Source of the DNA: Linum tenue
Taxonomy: Eukaryota; Streptophyta; Magnoliopsida; Malpighiales; Linaceae
Assembly: GCA_946122785.1 (NCBI GenBank)
Contig: CAMGYJ010000011.1
Location: forward strand, 12,648,001 to 12,712,000
Length of the DNA stretch: 64,000 bases
Direction of reading: 5' to 3'
The notes beneath the pieces were generated by a model. It saw only the letters and a program-made list of their open reading frames with translations, made no database searches and was not told the origin of the DNA. Below, piece after piece: positions 41,059 to 51,490 of this stretch (position 1 is its first letter; each line of letters begins with the position of its first letter). A program made the translations under genes and the position numbers.

Positions 41059-43540
41059 TGATTCGGGTCCAATTGTACACATTTTACCCCTCATATCTTG
41101 ATAGTTTGACTTTGCATTGCATCGTCCCTCAACATATTTCATGCTAGGTTGTGCTTGTTTTTATACATTTCAGGTCCTAGCACGTGTGGGAAGGTCGAGG
41201 ACGAGTTTCAGGTCGATTGGAGGTCGAAAAGAGCTACTGTGACAATTGCCCCGTAACCGTGAACATCGAGGCATCCAGGGAGAAATCTGCAGTTACTACC
41301 GCGAGACGAGTTCACGGTCTCTAAGACCGTGAACTTGGAGCACAAACCGTGAACCCAGGTGAGTGAAGCGGTGCGTTTTGGAGACGACGGTGAGTTAACG
41401 GACGCGTTTAGGTGTTCACGGCCGTGAACTGGCTAATGCGGTCGTGAACTGGTCACTTTCGCCAAATATGAAGACAGCAGTGGGGAGAGAGAAAAGGGAG
41501 CTGATTTTTGGAGAGAAATTCAATTCCCTCTCTAGGGTTTGCCCAAAACACCAAAAGGGGAGTTCTAGTGAGAGAGAGAGAGAGAGTGCTAGAGTGATCT
41601 TGGAGCTTGATTAGGCTTGGATTGATCTTGAAGACAATGATTCAAGCCTAAAAGAAGAAGAGGATCTTGAGCTAAAATTTATAATCCCTCTCTTCTCTCT
41701 CTAGAAACTCACCCTCTTCTCTTGATTTAAGAACCCTAGGTCTAGATTTTGATTTAATGTTGATGTATGTGACAAACTCTATGTTTGATTGGTGCTTTTA
41801 CTTAATTGATGGATGTTTTCATGAATGACATGAGTTGGGCTTCCATTTTCATGTATTGAGCTTTTGACCTAGGAGGGAGATAATCCCCTTAGAGCCCCTT
41901 TTTGTGTAGGTTATGAATCATGGATCCCAATGGCTTCTACAATAGGTGGGGGTATCCATAACCACCCGAATGAGGGTACCCCGGAGCTTCATGGAGTGAA
42001 AAAGAAGGGGGAAGCCAAGGATCCGGGTTCTATTACCAACCCCCTTTCAAGAAGAACAACCATACCATTGGGGGTATGAAAAGGCTTCCCCATATCAAGA
42101 AGATTTCCCTCCACAACCCAAGGAGAAATCCAAGTTGGAGTTGGCCATGGAGGCTTTCAATGGACAAACCTCAAGACCATGTGCCAATCCACAACCGGAG
42201 CCAAAGAGAAACTGGGAACTCATGGTGGAGAAATTTGCCCTGGGTACCGACGAGGGATGCTCAAATTTGTACCTTCCCATCACCAGCCCTATCGACTCAA
42301 CCTTTCTTCGGGAATCGGAGGAGCTCATTCGACGCACGCAGAGGCAAGGAGAGCTTGTTGAGAAAGCATGTGCACAACTTGCTCACAATCGCCTCCTTCC
42401 ATTTGAAGAAGAGAAAGATGAGGTCGAAGAGGCAAGCCATGAGACCTTTGGAAGAATGAGCTTCGGCATGGATTTCCAACCCCTCCCTCCTCCCGATTTT
42501 GACACTAGAAGATAAAGTGGCACGAGCTTGTGAAAACTATCGCCTCTCATTGTTGGAGGAGAAAGAGGAGGTTGATGGAGAGATCAATGACAACCATGTG
42601 GAGCAAGACGAACTCACCCCGGAGAGCTCCCGTGGTGAGTATGAACAAGAAGGTTGCATTGACGACTCTCATCACTTTCCCCTTCCCGAGACCAACTTTG
42701 AAGACCAAGTCACGAGTGCGGAGGAGCAAGATAACCGTTTCTTTGATCTTGCATGACATCTTGCCCTCCAAAAAGTGCTTAAAGAAATGAAAGGGAAGGA
42801 GAAAGAAGAGGTTGAAGAGGAGGAAGAAAGCATTGAAGAGGGGGAAGATGTCGAGTGTTCCCAAGGGGAGGAAGTTGAAGAAGAAGGAAGGGAGGTTGAG
42901 GAAGAAGTAGAAGGAGCAAGTGAGGTCGAAGATGAAGAAGAGGTCGTGGTGGATGAAGCTTCAACAAGTTAAAAGTACGAACAAAGCTTTCCGCCCGACC
43001 TCGATGTGCTTTTAGAGAAGGACCCATTTGCAGCTCTTTGTCAAGCCAAGGCCAAACCATCGACGATCCCTCTTGGTGGATGAGATGGTGGTAAATCGAT
43101 GATGCACTGCATGGTATGGGGCAAGGAGAAGAAGGACGAAGGAAAGAAGGAGAGGTCTCGGGGGTGGAGCCTCAACGCAACTCAAGTTCACGAGCCCTCA
43201 ATCATGGACTCGTCCAATGCTCGTGACTTGAGACACCACCTCACCGACGAGAACCTCAACTTCAAGGAGGTTCTTGGGTGGACCAAAACTTGAGGAGCAA
43301 CCGTCCGACTCACGACGTTAAAGAAGCGCTTGGTGGGAGGCAACCCAACCATCAACGGTTTACTTCTCTTTCCTTTCAATAAAACGACCAATGGAGAGCT
43401 TTTGGTGGTGTTTTGCCGTCTCCTTGCTCTTCTGGATCTCATCCTCCCTTCGCTCCCGAACACCAAAATTCACCTCTATCCGGTAACATCATCCTACCTC
43501 CTTATTTTACGCCATTGAGGGCAATGTTGAGCTTAAGTGT

Positions 43541-43571
<31 letters not shown>

Positions 43572-44707
43572 TAGTCTATTATGCACGTGTGTAAATGATT
43601 GGTGTGATTATGAATGCTTGGCCTCGTAGAATGCCCAAATTTGAAAAAATTTGATAGCTCCAAGCACAACAACTTCTACATTTGCACGACCATAGTGGCA
43701 CCTTGTGGTGATTTGTTTTGAATCCCGTGGGTATTGGCATTGTCTATGCATTGTGGTGATTTGTTATGAATGCTGAGTTCACGGACGCGTTTAGGTGTTC
43801 ACGGCCGTGAACTGGTCACTTTCAAGCAAATATGAAGACAGCAGTGGGGAGAGAGAAAAGGGAGCTGGTTTTTGGAGAGAAATTCAATCCCCTCTCTAGG
43901 GTTTGCCCAAAACACCAAAAGGGGAGTTCTAGTGAGAGAGTGAGAGTGCTAGAGTGATCTTGGAGCTTGATTGGAGGCTTGGATTGATCTTGATGACAAG
44001 GATTCAAGCCTAGAAGAAGAAGAGGATCTTGAGCTCAAATTTGTAATCCCTCTCTTCTCTCTCTAGAAACTCACCCTCTTCTCTTGGTTTAAGAACCCTA
44101 GGTCTAAATTTTGATTTAATGTTGATGTATGTGACAAACTCCATGTTTGATTGATGATTTTACTTAATTGATGGATGTTTTCATGAATGACATGATTTGG
44201 GTTTCCATTTTCGTGTATTGAGCTTTCGACCTAGGAGGGAGATAATCCTCTTAGAGCCCCTTTTGGTGTATTCGGGTATCTCTTATCGTATATTGTCCGG
44301 GTAGTCCCCGAGGATTTTATTCAACCAGTCTCATAGCATTATACGAAACCCTAGGTTTAATAGAGCACTAACCCATCCATCAATTCGTAGTTCCGGGTCA
44401 TTCCCGGGGGAGTCCATCTCCAAACAGTAGTGTATTTGAGTCGATCGAGCTAGGAAGATACCCAACATTGATCCAAAGAACGGACCTAGGACAATTCAAC
44501 CCAAGAGGGCTCCAAACCTTGTAAATAGCTAGGTTAGTGGTTAGTCTAGGTTAGTTAGCTTAGTTTTATTAATCACTATTCTGGGATTGGCTAGATAACA
44601 AACCCTAAACCTGAAGTAGGGTAAGCCTAGATCCCCGTGGTACGATAAATTCTTATTGCTTGCTTGCCCTATGCTACACCCAGTCGGCGGTTATACTTGG
44701 CCGTCAA
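41059..44707 (+). mobile_element. Internally deleted, non-autonomous Athila-like element
   Basis: The 5' LTR is 41059-41907 and the 3' LTR about 43774-44707. They share the block from GACGCGTTTAGGTG to CTTAGAGCCCCTTTT almost unchanged. The 5' LTR breaks off at GTGTA (41907) and joins directly to GGTTATGAATC before the gag-like ATG. That loses the last ~435 bp of LTR, the primer site and the leader. The 3' LTR is likewise joined to internal sequence without its first ~330 bp, so the polypurine tract is also gone. Both ends fit deletion after insertion. It cannot replicate, lacking primer site and PPT. Confidence 0.8.
41920..43293 (+). pseudogene. Broken gag-like ORF of the deleted Athila-like element
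   Basis: Homologous to the ORF at 48982-50109. It starts with the same MDP-GF--WGYP motif but meets a stop after 13 codons. It then continues in shifting frames: LVEKACAQLAHNRLLPFEEE, a long Glu-rich low-complexity tract (42775-42972), and the conserved C-terminal end DENLNFKEVLGWTKT (stop 43291-43293). After it come the family's conserved AAGAAGCGCTTGGTGGGAGG motif, a (GT)n run and a G-run (43538-43571). Confidence 0.75.
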
Positions 44708-45264
44708 TTAAGATGTTGTAGTTGGAACGAGTCCGAACGCTGCCGCCTTCCCCGGCCGGGAAGTTGGCTTCGTAGAGAGAAAGCCCCCTGAGGGAGCAGC
44801 CAAGGCTTACAAAAGGGTTACTATTCACATCCTTGAACTGATCAAAATTGCAGTTGGTCAACTTGAGAACTTTTAGGCAAATTGGTGCTTGGATTTGGGT
44901 AGAAATAGACCCCGTGGGATGTTGTATGTCCCCGTACCATCGAAATTAGGAAATCTGCCTATGTTTTTATCTAATTCGGCTGTAATATCAATCTCTTGGG
45001 GCGGGGGGAGATATGTTTGCAGCCAACTGCAACATGTCATCGAGGAAAGTAGAGTAGATTTCTACGAGCCACTCCTTTCCACCATTGAACTTGATTTTGA
45101 CGGCTGGTAATTAGGGTATCGTTGCTTCTACAGCTGAACTTCTACAAGGTGGCGGAGTCGAATCCCTTCATCGATTGCATCGATCCGAACTGTGTATCGC
45201 TGAATCCGAGGATTAGGTATGATCGCCAGAGCTGAAATCATCTTGAGAATAATACGTTGGTTTT

Positions 45265-45329
45265 TGTAGCTTCCTTGGGGGATCTAGGAGAGCGAGGATC
45301 TGGTGGATGACCTCGCCGGGTAAGTTCAA
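45265..45329 (-). pseudogene. F-box-like fragment captured in a Mutator-type element
   Basis: The minus-strand frame LNLPGEVIHQILALLDPP resembles the start of plant F-box domains (LPxEIIxxILxxL). Stops follow within about 30 codons. At this length the match could be chance, but GC content and position between Mutator arms fit a captured exon. Confidence 0.4.
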
Positions 45330-45647
45330 GGTGCGGTCTAGTTATTCTTCGCCGCCGCCTCGTAGAATGTGAGAGAGAGGAATGTTGTGTGTATTGTATT
45401 TGCTGATGTAGCGGTGGAAAATAATAATTAAAGGAATTAGAATTTTTTAATAATTTATGATAATTAGCTGGAAAATAAAAAGTAATTATATTTTAATTTT
45501 TTATTATTTTTTAATTGCCACGTCACTCATTTAACGGTTAACTAGCCACATCACCAAAAGTTAACGGAGACTAACGACCAGTGACCAAACTTGAACTGTT
45601 AATCTAATTTAAGTGACTACGGATGGTCTATCTACCCATACAATACT

Positions 45648-46218
45648 CTAATCCCACCGAGCCTTCATATGTGCTACAATGTGTGATGCCTCATTCGCAT
45701 CTCGACGTACATGCCGCCACGTTCCACCTTCGAACTCCCTGAGCATGTTTTGTATATTGTGGCAAACTACCCCAATTTCAGTATGAATGGTCTCCGCCAC
45801 CTCTACCTTCTGGGCAAAGCCCCAAACAATTTGTTTCAACAATGTAGTCTCCCACCTGTAAGTTCCTGGCCATTTGCAAACCAAACTCCATAGCCGAAGC
45901 CAATCCCATTTCAATATCATAGGTGCCTCAGATCCTTTTTATGGCTGCCCACAGAAAATTACCTTGATCCCCACGAGCTACGGCTCCCATTCCCAGGCAT
46001 CCTTCCGTCGGGAAGCTCGAATCAACATTAATTTCCGTCTTGCCCGGGCAAGGACGCTGCCAGCCTTGAGAAGTTGGTGCGGTAATCTGCACGTCCGACT
46101 TTACTTGGTGATCTTGGTAATCCTGCAAGAAGAATTTGGCTCTAGGAACTATCTTCGTTTCCTCCATCTTGTGGCCATTGAACATCTGAGTTTTTCTTTC
46201 CTTCCATATGGCCATTGA
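45648..46218 (-). pseudogene. RNase H-like fragment of a plant LINE or relative
   Basis: On the minus strand, KTEINVDSSFPTEGCLGMGAVARGDQGNFLWA is the first part of the reverse-transcriptase-linked RNase H domain (first catalytic Asp in INVDSSF). After a frameshift the C-terminal part follows: AETIHTEIGVV, then WRHVRRDANEASHIVAHM, where the last catalytic Asp of RDANEASH is present. The RT upstream is missing. It adjoins the truncated right arm of the Mutator-type element. Confidence 0.75.
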
Positions 46219-46984
46219 ACCATCTCTATCATCGTTTTCAAATATTTAAAGCCATACCCGTCCCATATCCATGCGGGGAAAGGTTTCGCAAACTCATCCC
46301 CATATTCACGGTTTTCGGGTACCCATGGGTAATACCCTCCCATACATCCAACATTATTATATATAAAATTTTGCATATAAATTTTCAGTTACAACACTAA
46401 GCGGACGTACTATATCATGAACTCAACAAATATACACAGTGGCGGATCCAAAAATTTTACATAGGGATGTCCTATTTTAAAAATTAAATTAATAAATAAA
46501 TAAGAAAATATCTGACTTGTACAAATTACAACAAAAGTACACTGCATGTTTTGTATTTTGGAAAAATTATAAATTACTTTCGGTTTCTAACACTGCTCTA
46601 CAAATCTCTCTCGATATTCCTACTAGACAAAGAGAGTCCTTAATTGAGTTTAATCATTGCGTTTGAAAATAATGGGAGATAATGATTTTTTTTTACTATT
46701 TATTTGGATTAAAAATACAAGAACTAATAATTGTAGTCTAATGAAAAAAATGTTTACTAATAGTAGCAATATTCAAGTTCAAATCACATAAGCTACCAAC
46801 TAAACGTTTTTATTTACCCATATGCAAACTACTACTGAGGTTGGATAATCGTTTTCCCAAATTTTAGTAGTGTCCCACTACCATTTAGATATTTTTGAAC
46901 TATACACAAACAACTATTGGGAGTTGAATAATCAATTTTCTAAATTTTAGGGGTGTTCCGGTGTACCCCTAAAGCCCCATAAAT
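46219..46984. other. Fragments of small elements, no gene
   Basis: 46250-46350 has the CCATACCCGTCCCATATCC / GGGTACCCATGGGTA style of hAT subterminal sequence but no ends. At 46439 CAGTGGCGGATCC begins, a start seen in many plant miniature elements. No matching right end was found. Confidence 0.35.
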
Positions 46985-47528
46985 CACTACAATAAAACTT
47001 ATCTTTAGAGGGAAAGATTATTTGACTCGGGATGCCATTTATTTGTTTCTGTATAACTACGGAAGCAAATACATTATTTTCATTGGACGCCTCTGTCTCT
47101 AATTTCTTTTAGAAGCAAATGTAGATGCAAATAATATATGTTAATTACTACTTAATGAATTATAGGCAAATTTATTTGATGGTAAATCCACTTTTAAAAG
47201 TATGTTTTTTTAATTTTTTTAAATACTTGTAGAGGGAGATGCATTTGTTTGTAATGAGGGTTATTGAGGCAAATTTAATTGTTGTGTTTTTACCTTTAGG
47301 GGAGATCACTTCGTTCTTGTATAGACTTTTAGAGACACATATTGTTGCTTTTAATAATATATATGGAGACAAATAATTTTGCTCCTAATTAATGATTCCA
47401 GAGGCAATATATTTGTTTTATGAAATTCATTTTTAAATAAATTGAAATTAAAATATTTAATTAGTATTATAACCATGCCAATAAATTCATCAAATTCATT
47501 CAAAAAAATACGATTACTCGTAAGAAAA
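46985..47528 (+). mobile_element. Possible CACTA-element end with subterminal repeats
   Basis: CACTACAATAAAAC at 46985 fits the CACTA terminal motif. It is followed by repeated words such as AGAGGCAAATTTA, TTTAGAGG and ATTTGTTTC, as in CACTA subterminal regions. No opposite end (TAGTG) or transposase was found, so this is at most one end. Confidence 0.4.
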
Positions 47529-47695
47529 ACAAAATCTACCCTACTAATCATTGAAGACTACCACACTAATCCTCCATCTCCATCCTCGTTGTGACTTGTG
47601 AGTTGTTTGCTTCACACAAAAACTACACAAAATCTATTCTACTAATCATCAAAGACTACCACGCTAATGCTCCATCTTCATCACCGCTGTGAGTT
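47529..47695 (+). repeat. ~66-bp direct repeat, 101-bp period
   Basis: The segments from 47529 and 47630 share AAAATCTA--CTACTAATCAT, GACTACCAC-CTAAT and CTCCATCT blocks. The repeat is diverged and non-coding. Confidence 0.6.
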
Positions 47696-47834
47696 GTTAC
47701 ATTGGTCTAATCCCCAACATTGCCAGGCCATAATCACGTCACCTCTGAGCCACCGTTGCCAAGTTAGCCGATCATGAACATAACCTGAAATTGACATTAA
47801 AATTGCCTTCTAATTCTAGAAAGTTGAGGACATC

Positions 47835-48845
47835 TGATACGCCGCGTTTTGGAGCCGCACGGCCAAGTGGGTGGTCTGCACGGCCGTGCACCCTGGCCGT
47901 GCGAGTCGGGAAATCCTGGTTTTAGAGCCTATTCCGAGCCAAAAGTGAAAAAAAATCGTGTTTTGAGAGCAAAAACAGAGCCCTAGAGAGAGAAAGTACG
48001 AAGAACACACCCTAGAAGCTGTCTTAGAGCTGGATTTCATCGAATCGAGCTTGGAGATCGTCATAGGAGTGGAAATCATCGTCCCGGAGCAGATTATCCT
48101 CATCTTTATGAGTATGACTAATCCGATTCTTGTTTTCTCTTCTCTCTCTATGGAGTAGAACCCTTCTCTCACTTGGGTATGAAGAACCCTAGTTCCTTGT
48201 GTTAGGGATTTGATTGTAATGACTTGGGATGATACTACTGTTTGATTTTAATCGAATGATGCATGTTTATTGAATTGATTGGAGTCTGATCAGCTTTTCT
48301 CAATTTCTGCTGCAACCTGAGATAGATAGAATCTGATTAGGTTGTTCGAGCCTCTTCATTCGATAGTAGGAGATTGGCTATACGAGAGTTAGCCAGTTTA
48401 CTGCTTTGTACTGGTGTTCTTGGCGCCAGTAGTGGAGTTCTGTGTTCATAGCCTCAGCTTTCTATCCCGGTGAAGACTAGTCGTCTGCCGTGTAGTTAGA
48501 CTGAGAGGGCTTGGTCAGCTTAAGAGATTCCAAGCTACTGTCTGATCTTCCGCAGTCTAATCAACAGTGAATCAACCCAGGGGAATTGCAATTGAACCTA
48601 ACTAAGGGGCTAGGGGGACTCAATCCCGAGTGACTCTTGCCTCCTTTAGAAAACCGAATAATTTACTGCTTTCTTGTTGCTTTTACTTTTCACAACAATC
48701 ACTCGAACTAGTTTGCTAGATAATAGAAAATCACGGAGTAAGCAGTAGATCTAGACCACGGGTTGATAATTAAACTTGCCTGTTACTGCATTCCCGGACT
48801 GCGATTACACTTGGTCGCAGTTTGGTGTTGTGTTTTGGCGTGTCA
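47835..48845 (+). repeat. Left (5') LTR, truncated
   Basis: It aligns with the right LTR only from the GCACGGCCGTGC palindromes onward. From 48221 it is nearly identical to 1-623. It ends GGCGTGTCA, 6 bp before the primer site. Confidence 0.75.
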
Positions 48846-48851
48846 AGTTTT

Positions 48852-48869
48852 TGGCGCCGTTGCCGGGGA
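48852..48869 (+). other. Asp-tRNA primer-binding site
   Basis: TGGCGCCGTTGCCGGGGA is the exact complement of the 3' end (with CCA) of plant tRNA-Asp(GTC), as I recall that sequence. This is typical of Athila-type elements. Confidence 0.88.
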
Positions 48870-48981
48870 ATTTCTAGATTATTAGGAAAGGCAGAAGTTT
48901 GTTACTTTAGCGTTTTTCTTTTCTTTTCCACCCTTGCTTTTCACTTGGGTGTTTTTGTTTTTGTTGGTGCAGATCTGAATC

Positions 48982-50109
48982 ATGGATCCTCATGGCTTCT
49001 CCAACCATTGGGGGTATCCACCACCATCCGAGTGGTATTACCCCGAGACCCCCTGGAGCAATCAAAGAGGAGAAGACTATGGATTCGGGTTTCAGTACCA
49101 ACCCCCATCCTACGAAGAACAATCAGACCCCTGGGTATTTCAAGAACAATCTACTTATCAAGAAGAATTCCTCCATCAGTCAGATCCAAACTATCACTTG
49201 AGGCTTCTCGTGGAGCAGATTGCTCGAGTACCTGAGACATCCTTTCCAAAGATGGATTTCCCAGACAATGCCCAAACTGGGTTCTCCTACCGTGAAATAG
49301 AGGAGACCCTCCTGAGCATAAAGAAGAGCCTCGAGGATCTTGAGAAAGCTTATGCACAACCTGCTCAAGATCACCCTTCTGCTATCATACTAGAAGAGGA
49401 GGAGGAAGACGAAGGCTACAAGGATATTGTGGAGCAAACAGAAGTTTTCACGAAAAGCTCCCGTGATGATCATGATCAGGAATATCCTGTCGTAGCCGAC
49501 CACACCTTCCCACATCCCAAACTGAGCTTTGAGGAGGCGGTCATGAGAGAGGAGATGCAAGAAAATCTCATGAAAGAAATTGCTTGGCAACTTGCTCTCC
49601 AATCCGTGCTAGAAGACGAAGAGCAAGAAAGGGTTCAGAAAGAAGTTGTGGAGGATGACGAAAGTGAAGCAGGAGGAGTTCTTGATCATTTCCCAGGGGT
49701 GATACCACATGAAGAAGAAAGGGAGGTTGAAGAAGCAATTGGCGTCCAGGCTGAGGACGGAGTTAAGGTGGAAGAGGCTTGCACCGGCCATGAGTTGCAA
49801 GTAATATCCCCACCAAACTTCGAGTAGCTGCTTGCCAAGGACCCATTTGCAGTGTCTCTTTGCCAGACCAAGGCCACATCGACATCGGTCCCTCTTGGTG
49901 GACGCGATGGTGGCCAATCGATGCTGTCTTATCTGGTTTGGGGCAATGAGACGAGAGAAGAGAAGAAGAGGTCTCGAGGGTGGAGACTTCATCTGCATCA
50001 AGTGCACGAGCCTTCATCACCTGCCACACCACCTGCTTGTGACTTGAGACTCCACCTCATAGATGAGAACCTCAACTTCAAGGAGGTTCTAGCATGGACC
50101 GAAACTTAG
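48982..50109 (+). CDS. Gag-like acidic ORF of the Athila-like element, one stop
   Basis: The frame opens at ATG 48982, ~110 bp after the primer site. The N-terminus is aromatic and Pro-rich (MDPHGFSNHWGYPPPSEWYY). A middle part has predicted helices (FSYREIEETLLSIKKSLEDLEKAY), then a long Glu-rich region. One TAG at 49825-49827 interrupts it. The same frame then runs LLAKDPFAVSLCQTK to the C-terminal DENLNFKEVLAWTET, stop 50107-50109. The broken copy at 41920-43293 keeps the same start and end. No zinc knuckle or other known domain is visible, so 'gag-like' rests on position. It could be a distinct protein peculiar to this non-autonomous lineage. Confidence 0.6.
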
Positions 50110-51490
50110 GAGCCATCATCCGGCTCACGACGTGAAAGAAGCGCTTGTTGGGAGGCAACCCAACCAGTCGGTTTGCATTTCTTTCTCTATTTCTCCTCGG
50201 TTGAGTCAGTTTTGTTATTTGATTTTAGAGTCAATAACTCAACCTTTGTGAGATTTTGTGTGGTGTTTGTGTTCCGATTACTCTCTCTTCCTGGAATGCA
50301 CCGCCTGCCCCGTCCATCATCATTCACCCTTGATCTGGTAACTTCGTTCTACCCTTCTTATCTTTCCTCCATTGAGGACAATGTCGTGCTTAAGTGTGGG
50401 GGGGGGGGGGGTGTTTGATTATGTATGCGGGTGAATGTTTGGCTGTTTGTGTGCTTGGAGCCTAGTCCACTGTCCAAATTTTTAAATTTGAGGGCTCCAA
50501 GTACGTGTTTCCTTGCAAATTGCCTACTCAGTATGCTTTGAATTGACAGTCTCTATAGTAATGTGCAACCTAGGGAGGTAGTGTAGCACTATGGAGGATG
50601 TTGAAGTATAAGATTTTTCCTATCTAGCTCTCTGTTGTGCCAGTTGATTTTGTGAATTAGTGGAGCTAAGACCGTTGAATTCATGTGGTAATGGTGACTA
50701 TGTTTGGATTGTGTTATGGACTCGTGTATCGAACAGGGTGCTCATGTGGAAAATGAAAAGCAGTTGGTCCTCCATGTCAAAATCATTAAAATCTTAAACA
50801 TGGGGTAAGCCCAACGTGTGTGGCACCGTTCATTGCACAAAATCGGGTTTTGGAAGAGATTTTAGTGATCCTTAGTGGGGTACTCCTACAAGGTGAAGCT
50901 AAGCTGTCTCTAGTACAAGTAAAACTTCCACCCGTTGAGCGGTTTGCCTACTCGAGGATGTGTTTTTAAGGGCACGGATAGAGCTTCCGACCCCCCTTAA
51001 TTTCATTGACCCTCCACATGAGTTGAGGAAAAGGAGTTAAAAGAAGTACTCTGGCGAGAGCCAGATGTACAGAAATTGCTCTTGCTCGACTAATAAGGGT
51101 CGACCGTGCAAAAGACTGCAGTTGGAACCCCACCAAATGAAAGAAACAAAAATGTAAATGAAAGTGAGAAAAAGGGGTTCCAACGGTGAAATGAAGTGAA
51201 AGAGCACCCCGGTACAACGAGCCCTTGGTTGTGAATGGTGTGAGTCCCTTTATCCATGAACTGACTTTCTTACTTCTACTTTTTCTCATGATCCTGGCTT
51301 GAGTCTAGTACTCGCATTGAGAGAGATAGGGAACGTCTTAGAAGACCAGTTGACCTCGTAAGCTGCTATATGATCTAGGAAATCCTCTACCGACGATCGG
51401 GGTTGTATGTTGCTATAGAGCTCTGGAGAGCTGCATTGGTTTGAGTTAGGTTTGCTTGGGGACAAGCAAACAGTTAAGTGTGGGGGGATT

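Larger units (their letters stand above)
40624..45624. mobile_element. Second Mutator-type element, split by an Athila-like insertion
   Basis: The left arm (40624-40960) starts GGCTAAATTGCAAGTTTGGTC, the same terminus as the Pack-MULE at 37266. It matches the inverted right arm (about 45395-45624) in blocks such as GTCGTTAGTCTCCGTTAAC and GAGTGACGTGGCAATT. The outer ~75 bp of the right arm are missing, so no target duplication can be checked. The interior host-like DNA is 40960-41058 and 44708-45395, the rest being the nested Athila-like element. On the minus strand near 45330-45265 it encodes an F-box-like LNLPGEVIHQILALLDPP. Confidence 0.7.

Noticed and set aside
42775..42972. Glu-rich 65-residue frame as a separate gene
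   Set aside because: It is one low-complexity part of the broken gag-like ORF, as comparison with 48982-50109 shows.
43538..43571. (GT)n plus G-run as a regulatory element
   Set aside because: It is an expanded version of the family's conserved GTGTGGGGGG tract (compare 50395-50411). More likely slippage than function.
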